Below, piece after piece: positions 15,873 through 24,388 of a stretch of DNA of 64,000 bases. This stretch comes from DAIDKA01 sp036267975. Its GTDB lineage: Bacteria > Pseudomonadota > Gammaproteobacteria > Steroidobacterales > Steroidobacteraceae. Where the stretch lies: positions 30,169 through 94,168 of the forward strand of contig DATAVA010000064.1 of NCBI GenBank assembly GCA_036267975.1. The letters run 5' to 3'. Below the pieces are notes generated by a model, which saw only the letters and a program-made list of their open reading frames with translations, searched no databases and had not been told where the DNA came from. The first letter of the stretch is position 1. The number at the start of each line of letters is the position of its first letter. The position numbers and the translations under genes are program-made.

Positions 15873-17663
15873 CTAGTACCCGGCCGCCGATCCGGCCGCG
15901 CGGCGATCGTCGCTGGCGCCATACATCATCCCGGCGCGCAGGCGGCCGCCGAGCGCCGAATCATTGCCGGAGGAGGCACGCGTGGGAGCGGAGTTGACCT
16001 GCGGGATGACGATCAGTTCGGCCGCTCCCCACGGCGACTGTTCGGCCAGCGTATAGCCGCGGGCCTGCAGTGCCTGAATGGTATCGGCGGACAAGGCAAG
16101 CGGTTCCATGAAGAGCACGTCCGGCAGCCACTGGTGGTGCAGGCGGGTGGCGTTGACGGCTTCCTGCGGTTCCATGCCGTAGTCGATGAGATTCAGCAGC
16201 ACTTCCAGGGTGATGGTAATGATGCGCGAGCCACCCGGGCTGCCCACCACCATCATGACCCGACCGTTCTTGAGCACCAGCGTGGGTGACATTGAGGACA
16301 GCGGCCGTTTGCCCGGTGCAATCGCATTGGCGGTTCCCTGCACCAGCCCGAAGAGATTGGGTACCCCCGGCTTGATGGTGAAGTCGTCCATCTCATCATT
16401 CAAAAAGTAGCCGGTGCCCGGCGCCATGACCCCGGCGCCGAACAGGCCATTGATGGTGTAGGTGACGGACACGGCATTGCCGTGGTCATCCGCGACGGAA
16501 TAATGAGTGGTTTCGGGCTTTTCGTGCGGCGGGGTTCCCGGCTTTATGAGGGCGGAAGAACCCGCGCGAACTGGATCAATCTGGGCGCGAATCAGGGCTG
16601 CATATTCCGGGGTGAGCAGCTTCTCCACCGGGTTGTGGACGAACACCGGATCCCCGAGCAGCGAATTGCGATCCACATACGCATGGCGCATGGCCTCGGT
16701 CATGACATGCACCGCCGCGGCGGAGTGAAAGCCCATGCCCTTCAGGTCGTAGCCTTCGAGAATCTGCAGCAGTTCGCACAGCGTCGTGCCCCCGGAAGAG
16801 GGCGGCGGCGCCGAGGCAATCTGATAGCCGCGGTAGCTGCAGTACACCGGATCACTTTCGGTGACGGTATAGCGGGCCAGATCCTGGGTGGTGATGATGC
16901 CGCCGTGATCGCGCATGGCCTGCGCCAGATGGTCCGCATTGCCGCCGCGCGTGCCGGACTTGTAGAACGCGTCGCTGCCGCTGCGCGCGATGGCCTGCAG
17001 CGTGCGCGCGAGCTCGGGCTGCACCAGGCGCTCACCCGGCTGGTAGGGCGAACCATCCGCATGCAGGAACACGTGTGCGGCCTGCGGGTCATTGCGGAAG
17101 CGGCGCGTCCCGGCATCGAGGATGTCGGTATCGCCACGCGTGAGGATGAAACCCTCGCGCGCCAGCTTGATGGCAGGCGCCATGACCTGGGCGCGGGTCA
17201 GCGTGCCGTAGCGCTGCAATGCCGTTTCCAATCCCAATACCGTCCCGGGTACCGCGACGGCGCGATAGCCGTCGATGCTCGCGCCGCGTATCGGATTGCC
17301 ATTCGCATCCAGATACATATCGGCGGTGGCCGCGGCCGGGGCCGTCTCGCGGAAGTTCAGGAAGACGTTGGTCGAGGACTTGGCCAGATGGATCACCATG
17401 AAGCCGCCGCCGCCGATATTGCCGCAGCAGGGGTTCGTGACCGCTTCGGCGTAGCCCACTGCGACTGCCGCATCGACGGCATTGCCGCCCCGCCGCAGAA
17501 TTTCAACCCCGACATCGGAAGCCAGGTGCTGGGCCGACACGACCATGCCATGTGCCGCCTCCAGTGCCGGCTTGGAAGCGGCGGCCGCCGCTCCGGCACA
17601 CAGCAGCGCGGCTGCGGTGGTGGCGAGCAGGGCGGGGCAAAATCGACGGGTCGGGTGCGTCAT
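15873..17663 (-). CDS. ggt: Gamma-glutamyltransferase (glutathione hydrolase) proenzyme
   Basis: 596 residues from ATG 17663, with a Sec signal (ALLATTAAALLCAGAAAAAS), so periplasmic. The enzyme cleaves itself and the new N-terminal Thr385 of ETTHYSVADDHGNAVSVTYT is the nucleophile; this matches Thr391 of E. coli GGT. Also present are the substrate-binding NFRETAP and the NDEMDDFTIKPG, PLSSMSPTLV and VVGSPGG stretches of the small subunit. It hydrolyses or transfers the gamma-glutamyl group of glutathione and related compounds. It starts 14 bases after the MFS gene stop. A long in-frame extension upstream overlaps the transporter and is rejected. Confidence 0.95.
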   Translation of the reverse strand: MTHPTRRFCPALLATTAAALLCAGAAAAASKPALEAAHGMVVSAQHLASDVGVEILRRGGNAVDAAVAVGYAEAVTNPCCGNIGGGGFMVIHLAKSSTNVFLNFRETAPAAATADMYLDANGNPIRGASIDGYRAVAVPGTVLGLETALQRYGTLTRAQVMAPAIKLAREGFILTRGDTDILDAGTRRFRNDPQAAHVFLHADGSPYQPGERLVQPELARTLQAIARSGSDAFYKSGTRGGNADHLAQAMRDHGGIITTQDLARYTVTESDPVYCSYRGYQIASAPPPSSGGTTLCELLQILEGYDLKGMGFHSAAAVHVMTEAMRHAYVDRNSLLGDPVFVHNPVEKLLTPEYAALIRAQIDPVRAGSSALIKPGTPPHEKPETTHYSVADDHGNAVSVTYTINGLFGAGVMAPGTGYFLNDEMDDFTIKPGVPNLFGLVQGTANAIAPGKRPLSSMSPTLVLKNGRVMMVVGSPGGSRIITITLEVLLNLIDYGMEPQEAVNATRLHHQWLPDVLFMEPLALSADTIQALQARGYTLAEQSPWGAAELIVIPQVNSAPTRASSGNDSALGGRLRAGMMYGASDDRRAAGSAAGY

Positions 17664-17677
17664 GCGGCGCGACCTTA

Positions 17678-19024
17678 TCACACCCTCCGGCGCGGCGGCG
17701 CCGGCGTCCGCCAGTGGATCGCGAGCGCGGCAACCAGGCTCACCGCCCCCGCGACGGACAGGTAGTACCCCACCCAGCCCAGTCCGAAGCTCGCGGCGAG
17801 CCAGGTCGCCACATTGGGCGCCAGCGATGCACCCAGGATGCCGGCCAGATTGAAACTCATGGAAGCGCCGGTGTAGCGCACCTCGGTCGGAAAGAGCTCC
17901 GCCAAAGCCGTGCCGAGCGGACCATAGGTCAGGCCCATCAGTGCCAGTCCCAGGCACAGGTAGCTCAATGCGCCGGCCGTGGTGCCCGATCCGAACAGGG
18001 GCGCGGTGGTGAGGCCGAAGACGACAATCGCCGCGGAGGCGACGATCAATACTGCGATGGTGCCGCAGCGTTGCGCGAGATACGCCGACAATGGAATAAA
18101 GGCCGCGAAGAACAGCACACCGATGATCTGCAGCACCAGGAAATGCGGGCGGGTGAAGCCGAGCTTCTGCGTGCCCCAGCTGAGCGTGAATACCGTCATC
18201 AGATAGAAAATGACAAACGTGGCGGTGGCGGCGAACATACCCAGCACCACGTCGGGCCAATGCCGCGACAGCAGGTGCACGATGGGCACCCGCACGCGCT
18301 CGTGATTCGCGATGGCGCGCCGGAAGGCGGGCGTCTCGGTCAGACTCAAGCGCACGTACAGTCCCACCAGCACCAGCGCGGCGCTGGCGATAAAGGGTAG
18401 CCGCCATCCCCAGCTGAACAGCTGCCGGTCAGTCAGCGCCGCATCCAGTGCGAGAAACGCACCCGTGGAACACAGGAAGCCGAGGGGCGCGCCGAGCTGC
18501 GGGAACATGCCATAGAGGGCGGCCTTTCCGGGCGGGGCGTTTTCGGTCGCCAGCAAGACCGCGCCGCCCCATTCGCCGCCGAGGCCGAATCCTTGGCCGA
18601 ACCGCAGCAGCGCCAGCAATGCGGGTGCCCAGATGCCGATGGCGTCATAGGTGGGCAGCAGTCCGATACCGACGGTGGACAGGCCCATGGTCAAGAGTGC
18701 GGCGACCAGCGTCGCCTTGCGCCCGATGCGATCGCCAAAATGCCCGAAGACCGCCGAGCCGACGGGCCGGGCCAGGAAGGCCAGCGCGAAAGTGGCCAGC
18801 GATTGCAGTTTTGCGGTGCTCGGATCGGCGTTCGGGAAGAACAGGCGCGGAAACACCAGCACCGCGGCGGTGGCATAAATGTAGAAGTCGAAGAATTCGA
18901 TGGTGGTGCCGGCGAGGCTGGCAATGAGCAGCCGACCGACCGGATTGGTTGTAGGCGCCGCCGCTACGTCGCTGTCGGCGTCAGCCGCTTCCGCGCGGGT
19001 TACCAAAACGTAAGACTTCGACAT
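17678..19024 (-). CDS. MFS transporter, metabolite:H+ symporter (MHS) type
   Basis: 448 residues, twelve membrane helices. The family signature GHFGDRIGRKATLVAALL between helices 2 and 3 and the FGQGFGLGGEWGGAVLLATE motif of helix 4-5 are characteristic of the ProP/ShiA/KgtP branch, which imports organic acids, osmolytes or shikimate-like compounds with protons. It precedes ggt by 14 bases in the same direction, so it may take up a product of periplasmic gamma-glutamyl hydrolysis (glutamate, Cys-Gly or an amide-linked aromatic); that is inference. No obvious regulator nearby. Confidence 0.92.
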   Translation of the reverse strand: MSKSYVLVTRAEAADADSDVAAAPTTNPVGRLLIASLAGTTIEFFDFYIYATAAVLVFPRLFFPNADPSTAKLQSLATFALAFLARPVGSAVFGHFGDRIGRKATLVAALLTMGLSTVGIGLLPTYDAIGIWAPALLALLRFGQGFGLGGEWGGAVLLATENAPPGKAALYGMFPQLGAPLGFLCSTGAFLALDAALTDRQLFSWGWRLPFIASAALVLVGLYVRLSLTETPAFRRAIANHERVRVPIVHLLSRHWPDVVLGMFAATATFVIFYLMTVFTLSWGTQKLGFTRPHFLVLQIIGVLFFAAFIPLSAYLAQRCGTIAVLIVASAAIVVFGLTTAPLFGSGTTAGALSYLCLGLALMGLTYGPLGTALAELFPTEVRYTGASMSFNLAGILGASLAPNVATWLAASFGLGWVGYYLSVAGAVSLVAALAIHWRTPAPPRRRV

Positions 19025-19090
19025 TTCAACTTTATGCTGCTCCCTGCGTTATCCCTTACAGATAGTCACTCACAGTCAAAGGAGACTGCA

Positions 19091-19444
19091 ATGACCCGAC
19101 CTGAACCGTCGCTCCCGCTTGTGCACATTCCGGCCCGCAGGGCCGCACTGGCCGCCGCGCTCGCTTTGGCCCTGGGCGCGCTGGCGGGCCTGCATCCCGT
19201 GGCGGCCAAGGCTGCCATCGGCATCGATATCGACATCGCCCCGCCGGCACCGCGGGTCATCGTTGCGCCGCCACCGCGAGCGGGATTCGTCTGGGCGCCT
19301 GGCTATTGGCGTTGGAACGGCCGTTCGCATATATGGCACGACGGCTACTGGGTACGTGAACGCCGCGGCTATCACTGGATACCGGATCAGTGGGTATCCA
19401 ATGGCCGGCATTATCACTACCAGCGGGGCCATTGGGAGCGCTGA
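19091..19444 (+). CDS. YXWGXW-repeat secreted protein
   Basis: 117 residues from ATG 19091, with GGAG ten bases upstream. Signal peptide to about VAAKAA, then Pro-rich IDIAPPAPRVIVAPPP and aromatic repeats APGYWRWNGRSHIWHDGYW, GYHWIPDQWVSNGRHYHYQR and GHWER. This is the YXWGXW repeat family of small periplasmic or surface proteins of unknown function. Divergent from the MFS-ggt operon (66 bases between starts). Confidence 0.88.
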   Translation: MTRPEPSLPLVHIPARRAALAAALALALGALAGLHPVAAKAAIGIDIDIAPPAPRVIVAPPPRAGFVWAPGYWRWNGRSHIWHDGYWVRERRGYHWIPDQWVSNGRHYHYQRGHWER

Positions 19445-19467
19445 GCGCGCGAGCGGCGCGAACGATT

Positions 19468-19496
19468 GCCGGCCGGGGTGTGAAGCCCAGGCCGGC
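19468..19496. terminator. GC-rich stem-loop between convergent genes
   Basis: GCCGGCC at 19468-19474 pairs with GGCCGGC at 19490-19496, with additional GGG/CCC pairing inside the loop. It sits in the 57-base gap between the stop codons of the YXWGXW gene and the leftward SBP-like gene. There is no T-tract on either strand, so termination here would depend on hairpin strength alone. Confidence 0.4.
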
Positions 19497-19501
19497 CGTC
19501 G

Positions 19502-20377
19502 TCAGGTGGGCGCGACGGTTGCTTCGCCGTAGCTGCGCGAGCCGAGGGCATCGGGTGTGAAAATCCCGTGGCCGGCAATCCAGTCGCGGGACTGGTCAAA
19601 GGCTTCCCGGGTATACGGTTCAAATACCAGTCGCTCGCCTGGTCCCCAGCGGCGGGTGTCCATGCGGTCGTGGTAGTGCACCGGGAATTCGCGCTTGTAG
19701 TAGTGCGTGTACAGGTCCGGACGCAGATCAATATCGCGTTGCGCGCGGCGCAGGGCACGGAAGAATTTCGCCAGATCCTCAGGATCCGGCGTCCCGGTGA
19801 TCATGGTGGCGATCATGAACGTGGTGTCGATGATCTTGCGAAAGCCCAACTGCTCGGCGAAATAGTACGGACCGCTGAACAGCGAGGCGGCGGCAAGCTT
19901 CCCATCCAGCAGCAGCTCCATGCGTTTGAACAGCATGCCATCGTTGAAAGAGAGCTTGATCTGATCCGACGGAATGAACTGCTCGAGCGCCTGGATGCTC
20001 GAGTAATGGCTGCCGGACTGATAACCCACGGAAATGGGTTGTCCGGCCAGATCCTGCGGCTCGCGCACCGGTGAATCCGCCGGTACGAAAATCGCCGCTG
20101 GTGTGACCGAGTAAGCCGCCGAATACAGCTTGCCGTGCCCGGCAGCGGCCGCAACGTTCACGGTCCAATGGCAGGCGCAGCTCACATCCGATGCGCGACC
20201 GGATTCCAGCGACTGATAGGCGCCGACTTTGGCGCCCTTGTCGTGGACCTGGCCGGCGGTTTTCTGCACTTCCTCGTGGAAGGTGTACTCCAGATCCTCG
20301 TCGCGGAAATATCCCTTCTCTTCGGCCACCCATTCCTGCAGCCGAAAGTGCGGCTGGATAATGAATTTCTCCGTCAT
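19502..20377 (-). CDS. Periplasmic-binding-protein-fold (NMT1/THI5-like) protein without signal peptide
   Basis: 291 residues from ATG 20377, two bases after the stop of the ThDP enzyme gene. The pattern (FRLQEWVAEEKGYFRDEDLE, YQSLESGRASDVSCACHW, AIFVPADSPVREPQDLAGQP, ISVGYQSGSHYSSIQALEQF) is that of SBP_bac/NMT1-like folds, normally solute receptors of NitT/TauT ABC importers. Here the mature sequence starts at once, with no signal peptide, and there is no permease or ATPase gene nearby. 4,5-dihydroxyphthalate decarboxylase and related enzymes share this fold, so a cytosolic enzyme acting with the ThDP enzyme is the better guess than a transporter component. Confidence 0.75.
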   Translation of the reverse strand: MTEKFIIQPHFRLQEWVAEEKGYFRDEDLEYTFHEEVQKTAGQVHDKGAKVGAYQSLESGRASDVSCACHWTVNVAAAAGHGKLYSAAYSVTPAAIFVPADSPVREPQDLAGQPISVGYQSGSHYSSIQALEQFIPSDQIKLSFNDGMLFKRMELLLDGKLAAASLFSGPYYFAEQLGFRKIIDTTFMIATMITGTPDPEDLAKFFRALRRAQRDIDLRPDLYTHYYKREFPVHYHDRMDTRRWGPGERLVFEPYTREAFDQSRDWIAGHGIFTPDALGSRSYGEATVAPT

Positions 20378-20379
20378 CG

Positions 20380-22050
20380 TCAGGCCTTTTTGTTCGGGCT
20401 CTGATAACCCGCCTCGAACGTCGAGTAGATCTTGTTCTTGGTGGTGATGAATTCGAGCAGGGCGGGCCGACCTTCCTGGGTCGCCGCGATGGCCGTCTTC
20501 AGCGCGTGCACCACCTGAGCCGGTTCCGTTACCCGTTCGCTGTGACCGCCGAGCGCCTTGGCCCAATCCGCGTAGTTGCCGGAAATATCGGTCGAGTGAT
20601 ACTTCTCGGTGGAGACCGCCATGGGCTTCAGTTCCATCGCCATCGAGTAGTTGTTGAACAGGATGGAGAGGATCGGGATGCGATTGCGCACCGCCGTTTC
20701 GAAGTCCATGCCGGTCATGCCGATTGCGGCATCGCCCCACATGTTGATGCACAGTTTGTCGGGCCGGGCGAGTTTGGCGCCCATTGCGAGCCCGAGCCCA
20801 TAACCCAGCTGCGTGGTCTTGCCCCAGCCGATGTAGCTGTGCGGCGTGGTCGGCTTCCAGAACGGCGACAGCTCATCGCGCGGGCTGCCGGCATCATGGG
20901 TGATGACGGTATTCGGGACATCGGCTACGGACATGAGATCGGCAATGACGCGATACGGGGACAGCGGCTTGTCCTCGCTCGTCAGGTACGGCCGCCACTT
21001 CGCCATCCACGGATCATTCAGCGCGCGGATGCGCTGATTGACTTCATGGGTCAGGCCGCGCGGCTTGCCCTTGAGCCGCTCATGCAGGGCCTGATGCAGC
21101 ATGGTCAGCATCAGCTTCGAATCGCCCAGCAACGGATAGTCCGTCGGGATGTTCTTGTTGATGTCCATGGGATCGAGGGTGTTGTGGATGAACACCTTGT
21201 TCTTGGTCGGGAAGCGGATGCCGAAGCCGGTCGCGGTGAAACTGGCACCGATGCCGAACACCACGTCGGCATCCTGTACATGCTGGTGAACGGCCTCCGG
21301 CATGGACACGCCGCCGGAGCCCAGCGACAGCGGATGCGTTTCCGGGAACGCGCTCTTGCCTTCGAGGCTGGTGGTGACGGGTGCTTCGAGCAGTTCCGCA
21401 ACCTTGAGCAGTTCGTCCCAGGCGCGGGCGTAGTGCACACCCTGGCCGACATACAGGAGGGGCCGCTGCGCGGCAATCAGGACGGCGGCGGCCTTGTCGA
21501 TCATTTCCGGATCGGGCGCCGAGCGGTAGCGCTTGACGGGTATGTAATCGATGGCACCCGGGACTTCCTGATTCCACATGTCGCCGGGAATCTCAATCAG
21601 GCAGGGGCCCGGACGACCATTGCGGGACTGGGTGTAGGCACGGCGCAGGGCGGGCACCAGCTGCTCCGGCGTCGTGATCATCTCGGCTGATTTGGTGATG
21701 TGCTGGTAGTTGAGCGTGGCGTTGAAACCGGGCTTCACCCAGGCTTCGCGGCGCGACGAACCCGCGGGAATCACCACCAGCGGCACGCACTCGGACCAAG
21801 CCTGCGCCACGGCGCCGAAGGAGTTCTCGACACCCGGGCCCGCCTGCTGGCAGAACACGCCGACCTTGTCGCCGGAGTTCAGGCGGCTGATCGCATCCGC
21901 CATGTGAATGCCGATGCGTTCCTGGCGCACGATGATGGGTCGAATGCCCGCGGCCGCGCACGATTCGGTCAAGGGATTCAAGGGGTACGCGAGCAGGTAG
22001 TCGGTCCCCTCGCGCTTCATGATTTCTGCGGTAACTTGGGCTACGTTCAT
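20380..22050 (-). CDS. Thiamine-pyrophosphate-dependent enzyme (acetolactate synthase-like)
   Basis: 556 residues from ATG 22050, with GGAGAGGGAC just upstream. Three-domain ThDP fold: N-terminal PYR domain with catalytic Glu44 (IVRQERIGIHMADAISRL), central domain (PLLYVGQGVHYARAWDELLK), and C-terminal PP domain with the cofactor motif starting WGDAAIGMTG and ending LFNN. The motif reads GDA instead of the common GDG. The product could be a carboligase or 2-oxoacid decarboxylase; substrate unknown. Coupled to the SBP-fold protein that follows, an arrangement worth treating as a two-gene functional unit. Confidence 0.88.
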   Translation of the reverse strand: MNVAQVTAEIMKREGTDYLLAYPLNPLTESCAAAGIRPIIVRQERIGIHMADAISRLNSGDKVGVFCQQAGPGVENSFGAVAQAWSECVPLVVIPAGSSRREAWVKPGFNATLNYQHITKSAEMITTPEQLVPALRRAYTQSRNGRPGPCLIEIPGDMWNQEVPGAIDYIPVKRYRSAPDPEMIDKAAAVLIAAQRPLLYVGQGVHYARAWDELLKVAELLEAPVTTSLEGKSAFPETHPLSLGSGGVSMPEAVHQHVQDADVVFGIGASFTATGFGIRFPTKNKVFIHNTLDPMDINKNIPTDYPLLGDSKLMLTMLHQALHERLKGKPRGLTHEVNQRIRALNDPWMAKWRPYLTSEDKPLSPYRVIADLMSVADVPNTVITHDAGSPRDELSPFWKPTTPHSYIGWGKTTQLGYGLGLAMGAKLARPDKLCINMWGDAAIGMTGMDFETAVRNRIPILSILFNNYSMAMELKPMAVSTEKYHSTDISGNYADWAKALGGHSERVTEPAQVVHALKTAIAATQEGRPALLEFITTKNKIYSTFEAGYQSPNKKA

Positions 22051-22188
22051 GTCCCTCTCCGATTGGGTGGCCTACGCTTCGGCGCTGCGCAGTTTGTCAC
22101 GGTCCGGCGCCGTGGAGGAGTATAAACACCTTGTCCGGCAACGCCCGAATCCTTTGATTTGTCATCTCTTGATTCGGCAACTCCGGCG

Positions 22189-24333
22189 TCAGTGTTGACC
22201 TGCATTATGGTCAAGGTCAAGTTTCAGGGCGCGAGCCCGCTCGCCGACAAACGCGCGCACTGCCGCGGCCTGGGCCGGGGTGACGAACGCCTTCCAGCTG
22301 ATCATGCCGCGGTCAGCCAGTGCACCCCCAATGACGACCGCCTGCCAGCCGGCGGGGCTGGTCAGGAATGCGGATCGGCGCAGATCCGGCACGATGTTGG
22401 GCGATACCGCATCGAAGCCATGACACAGCCCGCACTGCTTGCCGTAGATCTTCTCCCCCAAGGCGACCTGATCAGGCCCGGCAACCTCGGGTGGTGGGTT
22501 GGGGGGCGCGGCGGGCGCCGGATCGGCGGGGAAGGTGCCGTTGCCGTTCAGCTTGAAAGCCAGCATCCGACCGTTGTGCCGGACACGGGGCGTCGCCGTA
22601 GCGGAATAAATCAGGGCGCCGGAAATCACGGCTACATATTGCTCGCCGTTGACCAGATAGGTCACGGGGCCACCGGCCATCGCATCGGGGGTATTCCACG
22701 ACCACAGGACCCGCCCGTCGGTGGCGCGCAGCGCGACGAAGGTCCCCAGTACACCCTCGCGGGGCCGGCCCTGAAAGATCAGGTTGCCCGCTGTGGTCAA
22801 CAGGCCACCGCCCGCGCCGGGTACCGTGAACGCGGCCTTGCGTGTGGCAGGATTCCAGGCCAGCAGATAGTTCTTCCGGGGCGGCATATGCGGACGGGTA
22901 CTGACTGCGCCGTGCGTCGCCGCGTCCAGGTCCACGCCGATCTGCTCCAGCCCATAGTCATACTTGTAGTCTTTGGTGGGGGCGTAAAAGGTGGCGCTCT
23001 GCGCCGCCGGGATGTACAGCAGACCAGTGTCTGGATTGAACGCGACCGGGTTCCAGCTGTGGGCGCCGCCGCCACCTGGAATTCCCAGCCATGGCGCATC
23101 CTTGTACAAGGCCGCCGGAACAATGTTCGGACGGCCGCTCTTCAGGTCCACGCCGGTTGCCCAGTTGATGCCCGGGACATACGCATCCGCGGAGAGCAGT
23201 TCGCCGGTCTGTCGATCCAGGACATAGAAGAAGCCATTCTTCGGCGCGTGCAGCAGTACCTTGCGGGTGTGCCCTCCTGCCAGCGGCAGGTCCACCAAGG
23301 TCATGTCGGCGACGGCGTCGTAATCCCAGCGATCGCCGGGAGTCTCCTGGTAATGCCAGTGATACTGTCCGGTGTCGGCGTCGACGGCGATGATGGAGGA
23401 AATGAACAGGTTGTCGCCGCCGCCATTGGAGCGGTAATTCTGGTTCCACGGAAAGCCATTGCCGGTGGCCATGTATATCTGGTTGAAGTCGGGGTCATAC
23501 ACCACGGCATTCCAGACCTGGCCGCCACCACCATACTTCACCCAATCCCCCGACCAGGTCTTCAGGGCCTTCGATTTCAGTACCGCATCAGAGGCCGCGC
23601 CGTCAGGCTTGCCGGATGGATCGCCCGGTACCGTGTAGAAACGCCATACACGCCGGCCGCTGCGCGCATCGTAGGCGGTGACAAATCCGCGGCCGCCTAG
23701 ATCCGCACCCGCATTGCCGACAAAAATCTTGCCGCGCGCCGCGCGCGGCGCACCGGTGCTGGAGTAGCGGCGGCTGGGATACTCGAACATCCGCACGCTC
23801 CACACCGGTTTGCCGCTGACGGCATTGAGCGCGATCAGCCGGCCGTCGAGCGTGGCGATGTAGACATTGCCCTCGTAGACGGCCACGCCGCGATTGACGA
23901 CATCGCAGCACGCATGTGCGCCCGTTGGCCCGGGAACTTTCGGATCGTAGAACCACAGGTGGCGGCCCGTCGCGGCATCCAGCGCGTACACCTTGCTCCA
24001 CGCCGTGCTCACGTACATCACGCCGTCCACCACCAGCGGCGTCGCTTCCTGGCCGCGGTTGGTGTCGAACTCGACGGACCACGCAGGCTTCAGGGCGGCG
24101 ACGTTGCTGGCGTTGATGGCGGTGAGTCGCGAATAGCGCAGCTCCTGCCAGTTGCCGCCGTGGGTGAGCCAGTTGCCGGGGTCCTGGTCCGCGTGGCGCA
24201 GGCGCTCATCGGTCACGTTGCCGGCGCGCTGCCCGGCGGTGGGTGCAGTCTGTGCCAGCGCCATTGCAGGAATGACCGCCAGCAATGTGGTGACAGCGAT
24301 GACGCCCAAGTGCAGATGGAGTGCTTTTTTCAT
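22189..24333 (-). CDS. PQQ-dependent quinohaemoprotein alcohol dehydrogenase with cytochrome c domain
   Basis: 714 residues. Signal peptide (ALA-Q near 27), then an eight-bladed PQQ propeller: LRYSRLTAINASNVAALKPAW, repeated W-docking motifs ending in YALDAATGRHLWFYD, the vicinal pair Cys142-Cys143 (HACCDVVNRGV) that forms the ring over PQQ, and WDYDAVAD where the catalytic Asp is expected. A C-terminal cytochrome c has CGLCH (Cys634-His638) and likely axial Met677. It oxidises an alcohol or aldehyde in the periplasm and passes electrons through haem. Leftward, 138 bases upstream of the ThDP gene and divergent from the MBL gene. Confidence 0.93.
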   Translation of the reverse strand: MKKALHLHLGVIAVTTLLAVIPAMALAQTAPTAGQRAGNVTDERLRHADQDPGNWLTHGGNWQELRYSRLTAINASNVAALKPAWSVEFDTNRGQEATPLVVDGVMYVSTAWSKVYALDAATGRHLWFYDPKVPGPTGAHACCDVVNRGVAVYEGNVYIATLDGRLIALNAVSGKPVWSVRMFEYPSRRYSSTGAPRAARGKIFVGNAGADLGGRGFVTAYDARSGRRVWRFYTVPGDPSGKPDGAASDAVLKSKALKTWSGDWVKYGGGGQVWNAVVYDPDFNQIYMATGNGFPWNQNYRSNGGGDNLFISSIIAVDADTGQYHWHYQETPGDRWDYDAVADMTLVDLPLAGGHTRKVLLHAPKNGFFYVLDRQTGELLSADAYVPGINWATGVDLKSGRPNIVPAALYKDAPWLGIPGGGGAHSWNPVAFNPDTGLLYIPAAQSATFYAPTKDYKYDYGLEQIGVDLDAATHGAVSTRPHMPPRKNYLLAWNPATRKAAFTVPGAGGGLLTTAGNLIFQGRPREGVLGTFVALRATDGRVLWSWNTPDAMAGGPVTYLVNGEQYVAVISGALIYSATATPRVRHNGRMLAFKLNGNGTFPADPAPAAPPNPPPEVAGPDQVALGEKIYGKQCGLCHGFDAVSPNIVPDLRRSAFLTSPAGWQAVVIGGALADRGMISWKAFVTPAQAAAVRAFVGERARALKLDLDHNAGQH

Positions 24334-24388
24334 GCAATTCGCCTAGCTAGGTATGCGGCAGCCAGGGTAATCCCGTAAAATTCGCGCC

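Noticed and set aside
17664..18407. In-frame N-terminal extension of ggt into the MFS gene
   Set aside because: The extension overlaps the transporter coding sequence in another frame; the signal peptide begins at the ATG at 17663.
22159..23700. 513-codon plus-strand frame antisense to the PQQ dehydrogenase
   Set aside because: No domain; it opposes well-conserved PQQ propeller motifs and the cytochrome c site.
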